Source: Quercus robur
Lineage: Eukaryota; Streptophyta; Magnoliopsida; Fagales; Fagaceae
Length of the DNA stretch: 64,000 nucleotides
Reading direction: 5' to 3'
Assembly: GCF_932294415.1 (NCBI RefSeq)
Contig: NC_065545.1
Location: 20,281,357-20,345,356 of the forward strand
The translations under genes and the position numbers were made by a program. The notes below the pieces were generated by a model. The model was not told where the DNA came from and did no database searches. It worked only from the letters and a program-made list of their open reading frames with translations. Positions 39,508 to 50,627 of the stretch are shown one piece after another (positions within the stretch are counted from its first letter, which is position 1; each line of letters begins with the position of its first letter).

Positions 39508-39583
39508 GGTGAAGGTTTGCAAGCAGAGGATATTGCATGCATCAACTTTTGTCCCCCATATCCTCTGCTTGCAAACGTTCACC
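39508..39583. repeat. Near-perfect 26-bp inverted repeat (hairpin)
   Basis: The left arm at 39,508-39,533 and the right arm at 39,558-39,583 pair over 26 bases with one mismatch. The loop is 24 bases. The arm core is ggtttgcaagcagaggatat. Confidence 0.85.
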
Positions 39584-40222
39584 AAACACCGCTCTCAAAA
39601 CTCCAAAGGAGCAACTTCTTTTTTGGGAAATTTTCTAAAAAATCCAAACAGATTTTTGCATTACAACTTCAATCCATTGAAGAAAATGAACTTCACTTCT
39701 GACATAACATTATATGATGCTCACCAAGAAGACTAAAAATAATTTACATATAACTAATTCGTTACAATACAGATTCTATGTGTGTAAAATCTGAATATGC
39801 CGGCCCAAGTATCCAGCGCTTAGATAAAACTATTGGCTAATTAAAACTCATTCCGACTTTAACATTGTCTAAAAGATGCATAAACCATGTAGCAAAAACG
39901 AGGCTTCATAACCTGCTCTTCCCTATTGCAACATCAGCTTCTTCTCTCTTCCTTTTTATTGATAAGTTACACATGTAATAGGGTTTGAACTCACGACTTC
40001 TTGTAACATCAGCTGTTCCTCTAAACTAGAAACACCCATGAAGCTAGGAGCATCAGCTTCCCTCAACCATAACCATTTGGAGAATCTCTGGAACTAACAA
40101 AAGGGGTTTTTGTATACCATCTGGCAGTATCAACTGGGCAGGATTTCCTTTGAAGTTTATGAGTAAAAAGGGCACCACCACCCAATGATGAAGAAGCGTG
40201 GCCTTGTTGGAAGGTATGGAAG

Positions 40223-42161
40223 TTATACACCATACCGTCTTAGAGCTTTGCTTAAAGTTGGCATTACATTATATGCTTGGTACGATCTTCTAAGTTCAAT
40301 AATGGAACCCACCTGACAAACAAATATCAAGGCTCATTAGACAAATTGCATACATAAGACAACTGTACAAACCATTTAGATAAGAGCACTGTTGAAGGAG
40401 TCGATAGAAGGCATAATTCGGTAATTTATCTTAAATAGTATTTCCAATGGAGACGTTCAAGATTGAAATCTTCCCCCCCCCCCCCCCCCCCTCCACCAAC
40501 AATCATATAAAAAAATCAAAGCAACTAACTAATGTGCCAAGACTATGGATGCATTCAAGTCAAAATTACAACTCCAGCAGTGAAAACATATACATATATA
40601 GCTAGGTTAACTGACAATAGTCTAGAGTCAATTTAGAGTTTTAATATTTGTGGTAATTTAATAAGCATTGTGAGCTTCAACATGCTCGCAAAATGCATTA
40701 AGTGGCACATATTTAAATCAGCATTAGTCAACTTTCAGAGGAAGCTATCTCTAGAATTCTAGATAGTGTGGCAAAATGAGCACATGCATATTTACAGGGC
40801 CTAAAGTTAGTACTATACTTACAATGATCAAGACAGATGTGAACCCAATTGCAAATCCTGCATTTATACGGCGCAAGTAATGATCTAGTATGGTTGATGT
40901 AGTTGCCAACAAACTTAACAACAGGCCTCCTGTGCAATGTCCACAAAAGAATGGCCAGAAAGCAGCAAGCAAACAAACAAAATTTAAGTCAACAACCACT
41001 ATTTATAGTGGAATAAAGTTGAAATTGCACATTATGCTACTTTGATTTAAATACAGACCCCAAAAGCGTGTCGATGCCTGAATCTTTGTGAGGTATTCTA
41101 TGGTAGCCTTCCCAGGTTTTATGTTTGGTATCCTTGCACCCATCTTATTTAAGTAATCAGCAATTTCCTTTGGCAAGTTGGCCTGGACAGAATTACCATT
41201 TAAGAGAGACCTTTTTACAAAGATGAAAACTGAAGGATTATAAGACTTCAAATCAAGGGGCTGCTTAGCAAAATATAGTAAATTTCATTGTTTGTTTTAA
41301 CTAGTATAAAGAGATAATCAATTAAGTGAAAACACATGTCATAGTAAATCAAGGTTAGAGATATAGCCTCATTTCACATTCTAAGAACTACCCTAAACGA
41401 TATAAAATGGTATTATTAATGGTTCTATACTTCTGTTTCAAATAATGATAATGATGTTTGAAATGGCTTTTTATTTCTAAACATTCATATAGTAATTAAA
41501 TAAATCAAAATTTAAAAAGCTTGTTTATTCATCTGCATTCCTCAATCACATTTACATTGTGCCAACATAGAAGGTGCATGCACCAGTGTGAAATTATATT
41601 TAATTCATGAACTACCACAGCTTGACTTAGGTGCTGTACTGATTTCAATCCTTCCAATCGTCACTTAGTTCTGCCAAACATCAAACAGTATAAAGGTCCA
41701 GAATATTTTGAGCCATAGAGGCCATGCTTCGAGAGGGAGTCCATCACAAATTTTAGCACAAAATAAAAATGGACCACTTGGCTTTATATTTTTGTGTCAT
41801 GTAACTAAGTAGTGATTTCCAAAGAAGATTAAAATCCTGGAGGAGAGGAAAATCATGAAAACAATATATTGTAGAAAGATTGTCTAGCAGCACATAAATT
41901 TCTAGGATAGTAGAAGTGTAGAACATAAAGTTAAGAAGAAACTTACAATGTCAAATATATTAAATAAGAAGACAAAAAACGCATATATTGTATAGTAAAC
42001 CCAAGGCTTTGCACCAAGAGAAGTTTCGGGGTTCAATATCTCCTTCACATGCTCCCAGAAAGGTGATCCAAGGAGACTGCCAAATGAACAGCTGTGTTAG
42101 TAGTAAATTCTTTACAAAACAAATACAGCTGACAAGTAAGAGAACTTTTTCCTTTTCTTTT

Positions 42162-42194
<33 letters not shown>

Positions 42195-45100
42195 CCCCCT
42201 GGCCTGAATAATAAGCAGTGAGCAAGGCAGCTAATAACACGCATGCATAAAAAATGAACGAGAAAAGGACACTTCAACTGTTTTCAGGGTGTACATATAC
42301 AATGGGTTCTCAAGCTCAAGATGCAAAATGCACATATAATCATCTAAATCAATCGTGAGTGAAATAACCTTGCAAGAATGCTGGGAAATCCCAAGAGGTA
42401 AGTGGCAGTAAGGACGGGCTGCATTCCTGATGGATTAATATTGAAAGGGATATAGGGCTCCACTTCAGTGACTGGGGAGTCCTCTCTGTCCAAAATACAA
42501 AAGTGTCAATGAACCAATTATATTACCAGATACCATAATTTAGTGCTCTGACAATGCTTAGGTATATGGTTAGGACAACTTCCACTAGTTTGTTACCTAT
42601 TGCATATTATTAGTCAATATTCAAGCAATCAAACATACAACATATGATAGTGGTAACAAAAGGCAGAACTATAGAGTAACTCTTGCCAAAATAATCTCAT
42701 CAGGCAATATTGTGGGAAAAAAAAAAACTAGGATAAAGTAAACTTGTGTAATGTATATTTGTTTAAGAAGAAAGAGACAGTAAGTTTTGGACAAACAATG
42801 GTATTACCTTGCAGCAGAAGCAAGTTTGAAACCATAATACTGCAGCTTAATTTTCCTACAACCTTCAGTTACCACAACTGCCCACATAGTGACCACAGTG
42901 AAAATACCCAACACTGCAAGTACATAGGGCCACCAACTGACAGCACTTCCTGCAATATAAATTGATTGTCACCTACTGAAATTAAATTGAAGGTATATTT
43001 TCCTGCAATGCTCTATATGTTTCAGCATAAAACACTTACCACATTTTCTGCCATTTGGTAGAGCTGAAAATCTCAACCAACAGAAAAAATTTTCCACAAT
43101 CAATGGAAAATAAGCCAAAAGAGGCATAAAAGGTTTCATGCTTCTTAGAAGCATAAAAACATTTCCATGGCTTCCCTTCTCCACAAAAAATACCACAAAA
43201 AGCTTTCATCTCAACATTAAGCCTCTGTGTGCATGTGAACTGCCTCTCTAAACATTGCTCTCTCTCTATGTTGGATTTCTTTTTCTTTGGATTTCTTCTG
43301 TCCACAGAGGCAAAAAATGTTTTATGCTTCCATGGCTTCCCTTCTCCACGGAACAGACCATATAAAGCTTTCATCTCCACACTAAGCCTCTGTGTGTGAG
43401 AACTTCCTCTCTAAAATAATGCTCTTTGTTGGATTTTTTTTTTTTTTTTTTTTTTTTTTTGGCTTGGGATTTCTTGTCTGTCCCTAAGGTTTTCAATTCT
43501 GTGCCCAAACACAACAAAAAAAAAAAATAGTGAATCAATGTCATTCACTTTTCTGTTAATTTTGTGAAGTTATTCTATCTGAGTTTTTTTCTAGGGTGTT
43601 TTTCATGGCTTTGGAATGGTAATTGTTTGTGAGTTTGTGTTTATTTGTGGTGATTGAGGAATGGGTGATTGTGCAGTATCTAAATTACTGTTCTACAATG
43701 ACAAGAATTATATGAAATACTTATGAATATACCAGTTACAAGAACATGATAGTCAAATGGCAAACTAGGTTCAACCATATGACTAAGTGTGCGTTTGGGT
43801 TAGGATTAAAAATTAAAATTATTTTACTATTTAGCTTATTTTTGCTACTATTTATGAGCCCTACTGCACTTTTTGACACTATTTATAGGCCCCACTGTAC
43901 TATTTCAACAAGTTTTTGCCTTTATCTACAGTACTATCAACAATAATTTTTCAATTTTAGCAAAATAAGCGGTATCCAAACACACTATAAAATAAAGATC
44001 TCAATAAATGCGATAAATGTCATATAGATTTGATTGAGTTTGTGTAAATTAATGTTTATAAAGTTCTACTTTGCCAATTGTTTCAAAATAAATTTATGTA
44101 TGTCAATCTAGAAAGCACGGATGCGGTTGGGAGGGTGTTGCACCCAAGTCCGACACGGCCCGACACAGGACGCAGCGTCCGACGCGGTTGCCTGCGCGTC
44201 AGTGCTGGCGTTTGAGCTTTTTTTTTTTTTTTTTTTTTCTCGGATTCGCACCGACTTGGCTTGATTCGCACCAACTCGGCTTCGATTTTGGCCAAATCAG
44301 CCCGGTTCGGCGCGAATCGGGCCGTATCGGCCATATCAGATCGTATCAGCCGGTGACTGAAACGGCCGAAACAAGCCGAAATCGGCCTTGAATCTAGCCG
44401 GAACAGCAGAAATTCCCACCTCAGAGGCATAGTAATGTGTTTCTTGCCTTCTTTCTTTGTTTTGTGAATCAAGGCATAGTAATGTGTTTTTTAAGAATAT
44501 TTTAATAGTAAAAATATATAGAAAATATAAATAAAAATATTTTTAATAATTTTTTAATCGCCGAGTCCCGCATCCTTCTTTTTAAAAAATTGTCGAGTCC
44601 CACACCCGTACCCGAGTCCTGAAACACACCCGTGCTTCATAGATGTCAATTTAAAATCTTAAAAGTATCACATGTAATTTGGTTGTCTCTCTATGTATGG
44701 GTACAGAATTTGTTTTTAAGTAATTGAATTTTGAACTGCATACTACTAGTTTACACAAATGATTTTACACAGTTAGGATTTAACATAATATTCCATTAGA
44801 GGTTCTGAAATTAGGGCTACATCATGCTCTGATTGTGATGTTAAACATCGAACTTAAGAAGATGCAACAGAAATTAAGTCATGAGCAACAAAGACAGACT
44901 TGACCTTCTCTCATTAAACTATAAAATATAAGAGTAGATTGAATAATATCAAAAATTATTTTACACCTAGAAAAAGGGAGGCAGAGATCAAAATATTTAT
45001 AGATTTAAGTTCATCTCTTATCACAAACCTGAGAGCTGAGACAGCATTTTGTATAATGTTTCCGTATAGCCCGTCAATATTCCCACACATATAATTAGAG

Positions 45101-48100
45101 ATGAACCTTGACCTGAAATATGCATAACAGGTCAGACTAGAAGAGAAGATTACATCATACAAGATCAGACAATGTTCCTAATGACCTAAAACTTGATAGT
45201 ACGTTACCATCATGTCTACTTTTTCTTTCTTTTTTTGGAATGGAAGAGAACAAAACAAGAAAATAGGCTATCTCTTTCATCTTTAAAAGGCATAGAATCA
45301 ACCAGAGGTCCAATGTACCAGATCAACTAGAATTGGCAATACCAGCATTTCTGGTTGGAGTACAGCAGTACGCCCTTCTAAGACAAAAGGTGCCGCTATG
45401 AAAATACTGACAACCACGTCAGAAGGGAAAAACTAAAAAGAAAGAAGCAAGGAGTTTGAAGGAATCATTAAGCAGTTGATTCTGTAATGAAATCAAATAT
45501 TGAAGAGAATGAAGCACACAGTAGCACAAACCCTATCAAAGAAAAGAATGATCACATATTCTACAGTAGCATTACATTTCATGTTTTGATACATTCTCTC
45601 ATAGTTCAGCATTTGAGTTCTTATATTATATAGCCCTCCCAGGCAAAAAATCTCTCATGCTATTCCTAAAATAATTGCAAACTAACTTCTTTGATCCTAA
45701 GCAATACAAAAGATTTCTAGATAAGAACACGTTCAATACATGCATCAGAATAATTATATGTGCTATATGAAAATTTCTGGTCATATATGTTTTTCAAATG
45801 AAAATCTTTTGTTCTGAACTTTAGTACTGAACCTTTCTTCTTAGCATAAGCATTGACTGAACATATACTCTTAAGAAAGCCAATCACAGGTTCAAAAATA
45901 ACCTAAACAAAATAAAGCATCTAAAATGTTTCCCATTATTTATTTATTTGATAAATATCATACTCGACATAATGTCCTGTAATCTAGAAGAACAAAAAAA
46001 TTTCATTGGTTGTTTTCTTTACAGGAAAATTAAGATTTATCCACAAATATAGTGTGAATAAATAACAACAAGAGAAGTATAAGAAATACAATAAAAATGC
46101 AAACTAATATGTCAAGAATACTACCAAATCCAGATTCTGATATGGTATCACAGATCCATGTCGTAGTCATTGCACCACAGACCAATAAAAGAGCCGTTAC
46201 CATCACATGCTTGACCCTGCCAAATCCATAAAATTGTAAGCCCTAAAAGAAAATCTCTTTCAAAGAACAAAGAAATAAATGATAATCTTGGCCCAGAACC
46301 TTTTGGCTCAGTGGCACAGCCCATTTTTTTTATGGTGGAGAAATTGGGTTAAAATCCCCCCCCCCCCCCCACCCCCACTTGTAAGCAAAAATAAAAATAA
46401 AAATATAATCATCTTGTTACTATGGTATCATGATCACCTAACTGTAACCAAAATTAGTACACATACTATAGTTTGAGGATTGCGTGCATTGAATATAGCA
46501 TAGATACCAACCATCAATTAGAAAGAAGAATATTATATGGTAAAAAACAAAGATTAAGACATGCTAGGTGCAGTAGTGGATAAGGCAACCCAACATCTTT
46601 GATATCAGAAAGAAAATGTATTGTCAAATCATCTTTAGAGCATTTTACTTCCAACTTGTGAAAGGAAATTGAAATCTTAGAACATTTTTGAAAATGATTT
46701 CTTCCCAGCAAATTACCTATGACTAGCTGCGTAAATTGAATATTGAAGTGAGTAGCAAGCAACTATCACAGCCTCCAATATTGCGAAGCCAAGAGACATC
46801 CACCATCTGAAATGGAAGAGACATTCATAGGGTTGAGAATCTTCAAAATACATTTACGAAACAAACACTACAAAATTGCGTAGCAAAGACTCGCTCACTG
46901 CTTGAGATGAATAACTAGACACACATATAACTCTTAATCTTCTCATGGCCATCTAAGCCTTCCTTCCGTAGCTTTACTAAGGAGGGAACTACATGACAGA
47001 GTACCTGTACATCGAGTTCATAAAATTCAGCACAGATATTGAATAGTATATATCTAATAGAGGGCCTATAAAGTAAGAATTCAGCACATTTGTGTATCAT
47101 GGCAGAAGAAATGCAGCAACCTGCATGATAATTGATGCTATTATCTGAGGACTGATCCCAAGCTGAAAAAGCGACAGCTTAAGCTCTCCTGTGAAATCAC
47201 CAAGTTCATCTGCCAGAAGCAACATTAATGATTATACACATGTATAAATTGAAGTTATAATAAATGAAGGCATTGAATTTCCACAGTTGCAAAAACAAGT
47301 TTTTGTTCATTCATGGCAGACAAATCATATAGGTGTTAAACAGTATAGGAATAGTCATATGGACATCATAAAAATATATAAATACATATATTTACACATT
47401 TTTCTTTTTCTTTTTTGTAACTTACCAACAGAGCCTGAGACAAAGCTGAGGTAATCTTGAGGTACCAATCTTCTATCAAATCCAGGTAAAGGAATGAAAT
47501 ATCCAACACGACTAATTATAATTAGTACAGCTGTCACAAATAACCTACGACGTATCTCGCTCTTGAAAAATGATTCAGCAGCATTATTCAGGACAGAACT
47601 CAGCCGTACAAAATCTAGAAACCTATTTTTAAACATTTTGGGTATGTGCTGTACAGTCTTAGTGTTATTAATCTCAAGCAAACTAAGAGTATCTGCCCCA
47701 TCATCAGGCTTCAGAGGTACAACATTAAAATTTTGAGATGCTGTAGATGTAGCATCAACATTCACATAGTCACTTCGGAGCTGATCTGAGAAATTAACAC
47801 AGAATTTTTTGTTCACTTTGGAGAAGAAAGGCTTGTTTTGGAACAGGAAATGCCTCCTATGGGATTCCAAAGGATTTCTCTTAAAGGTAACTTGGGTTTT
47901 GGCAAACAGTGGATTACAAAATTGCAGACCACGTTCCGCATGTCCACCTGTAATTAAGATGTAATAGTTGCACAATAAGTCCAGATACAAATATATCTGT
48001 ATTCAGTATACCAAAGTCATCCAGGAAGCTATACTATTATTCACTGTGAAGCCAATTGGTGATATAGCAAATGATAGAGCATGTTAATTATATGAAGCAA

Positions 48101-49318
48101 AACACTCCAAGAGAGAGACCTCCAGAAAAAGTTTTCCAACCCAACAGATGAGGATGACAAAAGATTGCTGACCCCAAGCTTCCAAAAGTAACACAACTTC
48201 AATCGATGACTCCAATGTCTAAATGTGCCTTTTTGATTCCTTATAATTTTACAATTTGAAGAGGAAGGCCAATTAAAAGAGACAGAAATGATAATCTGGA
48301 GCTAGACTAAGTATAACTCTTCTAGTGCATTCACACAACCCACAATGAACGATTATCAATAAACACTGTCATTCATATTATGAAAAATATAAAAACGAAT
48401 GGTTCTAGTGTGAAAAGTCCCATGCTGGGATTTTGCCCCATATCCATCCAATGTTCACAAAGATGAAACACTATTTGGCACAGAAATCAATTCCAGCATG
48501 CAATTCTGAACACAATCAAAATTCAACACAGCAACAATTTTTCTCACAGTAACCTTATACAATGTAATTCTTTAGGAGAGCTTTGCATACACACTCTCTG
48601 TACTTAAGGTCTCTCCTCCATGTCAATAAAAGTTACATCTTCAAATATACAAAAAGAAAATAACAATTGTAATTAAAGTAACAATCTTTTAGGCCACATA
48701 CAGCTTAATCACATTATTCTAATAGATAATACACAGAAACAATTCTCATACTAACCAAATCCACAATCCTAATAATTCTCCCAAATTTCTTACGTTACTT
48801 ATCAAAAAAAAAAAATTCTTCAAAACTACAACACAAACACACACCACAATATATTATCAACCTTGGCTAAACCAATGCAAGTAACTATAAACTGAAAATT
48901 TAGCAAACCCCAACAATAACTATCCAAAAGAAAAACTTTTTCTTAGACCAAAATCATCGCACACACAAAACACAAAGAAGCAAAATTCCCACATGTCACG
49001 CCAAAGAAAAAAAAGCACTAAGCCAAATAAAATTCAAGAAATTGCATCTAAAGAATGACACCCACTTGGTTTCTTATGAAAAAAAAAATGATAATCAAGT
49101 CCAATAAACAAAACGAAAGAAACAAATTTACAGATTTTTCTTCACTTTTCCTTTCTTTTCTTTGCTTTCGCTTACTTTAACTTTGCTTTTCCTTTGGTTT
49201 TATCAGGAAACAAACGCAAATGAACATAAAAAAGCAAAAACTGACCTGGGATTTTGGTGGGTTTTATGGGAAAGAGTTGAGGATGGAAGTGGTGCGAGCT
49301 GAGAAGAGTTGCCTCCAT
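40223..49318 (-). CDS. SCY2: Preprotein translocase subunit SCY2, chloroplastic
   Basis: The product is the SecY-type channel of the second plastid Sec system (with SECA2 and SECE2), which acts in the inner envelope. Thirteen exons join in frame: 49318-49246, 47947-47426, 47209-47121, 47004-46925, 46806-46717, 46216-46125, 45112-45029, 42949-42808, 42485-42369, 42076-41947, 41182-41059, 40929-40823 and 40312-40223. They give 579 aa, close to Arabidopsis SCY2 as I recall it. The N-terminal 150 residues are a Ser/Lys/Asn-rich transit and spacer region. SecY membrane helices start at 157-180 (RRRLFVTAVLIIISRVGYF), and later segments include WWMSLGFAILEAVIVACYS, GQGSSLIICVGILTGY and WWPYVLAVLGIFTVV. 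SPFWEHVKEILNP and LPKEIADYLNKMGARIPNIK are typical of SCY2. Intron 7 (2.1 kb) holds a tandem repeat and two DNA elements; intron 1 is 1.3 kb. Confidence 0.95.
40475..40491. repeat. Poly-C run (17)
   Basis: Seventeen consecutive C on the plus strand, just downstream of the SCY2 stop codon's final intron side (intron 12). Similar runs occur at 46,356-46,370 (15 C, SCY2 intron 5) and 61,516-61,533 (18 C). Confidence 0.9.
43115..43490. repeat. Two-copy tandem repeat, period about 165 bp, in SCY2 intron 7
   Basis: The words ccatggcttcccttctccac, aaagctttcatct, cacactaagcctctgtgtg-like, cctctctaaa, atgctct and gttggatttttt occur twice in the same order. The first ccatgg is at 43,165 and the second at 43,330. 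The second copy ends in a long T run (about 43,433-43,460). Non-coding. Confidence 0.75.
43786..43986. mobile_element. 201-bp MITE in SCY2 intron 7
   Basis: The ends read AGTGTGCGTTTGG and, reverse-complemented, AGTGTGTTTGG. The interior contains actatttatgagccctactgcac and actatttataggccccactgtac, an internal direct repeat, and ends gcggtatccaaacacact. The flanks carry only TAA/TAT-like bases, so the superfamily (Harbinger or hAT type) is unsure. Confidence 0.6.
44108..44642. mobile_element. GC-rich non-autonomous DNA element with 8-bp target duplication
   Basis: The 535-bp element in SCY2 intron 7 is flanked by perfect ATGTCAAT at 44,100-44,107 and 44,643-44,650. Its termini are inverted: CTAGAAAGCACGG on the left, and CTATGAAGCACGG as the reverse complement of the right end (11 of 13). 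The interior is unusually CG-rich for the region, with many cgg/ccg words and a T run at 44,219-44,239. An 18-bp direct repeat, aggcatagtaatgtgttt, lies near its right part (about 44,426 and 44,474). Eight-base duplications point to the hAT superfamily; a Mutator relative is possible. The 129-aa minus-strand open frame across it is not convincing as a gene. Confidence 0.82.
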
Positions 49319-50627
49319 GAGGAACAAAGTACAAACACACACCTTCTTCTTCGAGTTCGAAAAAAACTAGACTATCTTCTTTTGAAGTAGAGTGTTAATT
49401 GGTCCGGTCGGTCTTGGCCTAAACAAAAGGTTTACACTGTCAAATGAGAGAATGCCATGTAAGCAATTTTACCAAAAATATAATAAAACCTACCACACCA
49501 AATTTCAGCTATAAAGAGATTTAAGTCTGATTTTGTGACACTAGGAATCCTCTAGGTTGTATTTTTTTTTTTTTTCTGTGAAACTGCTTACGTGTCATTC
49601 TATCATTAGAGAAGACCGGACCAAATTTAATCTCTTTTGAGTTTGAGAGAAGTAAGGAATCCTCTACTTCGTTCGAAAATAAAAAGAGGTTGCTCTATGT
49701 GAAGATGGCATGTAGCGTGTTTGGGTGTCGTTTTGTAAGGTGCGCGGTTTAGGTTTATGGAAGAAGATTTCTTTTGAAGTGTTTATCAAAACCTTATAAT
49801 TCAACTAGTTAGCAACTCTTGATATTCCTGGTTTAAATCTTCACTCTTCGAGTTATCAAATTATCAAAAGAAGAATAAAAGAATTGAAGTGTTCATTTTT
49901 AATGGTAAAAAATTTACTTGAAAGTAGTTTTTTTTCAAGTTTTATTTAGGATTTATTGTAATCATTTATAAAGTTTATGATGATTTAGGCCGAATACAAG
50001 ATTCAAAGCATTTTAGCACTATTTGAGGTATCACAATCTTTTTCATTATATTCTTGACGTTCTCATCATGACATGTATGGTACAAAAGTGTCCTCAAGCA
50101 ACATGAATTTTTAGGTTAACTTTGATATTATTTTTCATGACTCAAATAAGCGCTCACATCAGTATTATACATCTAAAAGGATCAATCAATTTACCATCAA
50201 GATTTATCCTAATCTCTTATACAACCAAATCAACTTAGTATAAACTTGATTTAATTAATATATTGCCAAAAAAAAATGATATCAAGGTATTGCAAATTTC
50301 TTCATTTTAAGTTATTATAACAACTTTCTATAAAAAAAAAAGTTATTATAACAAATTTTTCAATACATATTGAAGCCACTATTGTGACCGAGTATTATAG
50401 TTATTGCAATTAATTATAATTATAATATATATAATAATTGGACAGTAGGCATTAATGTAAATGAAAGGGAAATCTTGCGCTGCTATTATTTCTATTATTA
50501 TTAATTTATTGCGTTACAACTTACATGATACGTACAATGAACAGCACATAAGTAAAACAAGAGTTTTCTGCCTAGCTTTAGCTTTATGAATTTTTAGGTA
50601 CAACATAACCAGTTGGTCCACTCAGAG
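49319..50627. other. Spacer between SCY2 and the LPKEWTY-type gene
   Basis: It holds the SCY2 promoter and leader (minus strand) and the 3' end of the next gene. AT-rich, with a T run at 49,561-49,575. No other gene or defined element was seen. Confidence 0.6.

Larger units (their letters stand above)
37588..40222. other. Spacer with a MITE and a hairpin
   Basis: AT-rich. It contains the MITE at 38,435-38,742, a (GT)n(TA)n(GA)n tract near 39,245-39,289 and the inverted repeat at 39,508-39,583. Two stretches (38,890-39,000 and 39,270-39,360) are similar to each other (gagagaattttaagttgtgaa.gag.tgatatgaac), a short dispersed repeat. No gene was supported. Confidence 0.55.

Noticed and set aside
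44083-44472. 129-aa minus-strand open frame
   Set aside because: It runs out of the side of the CG-rich DNA element and includes its homopolymer; no known domain.
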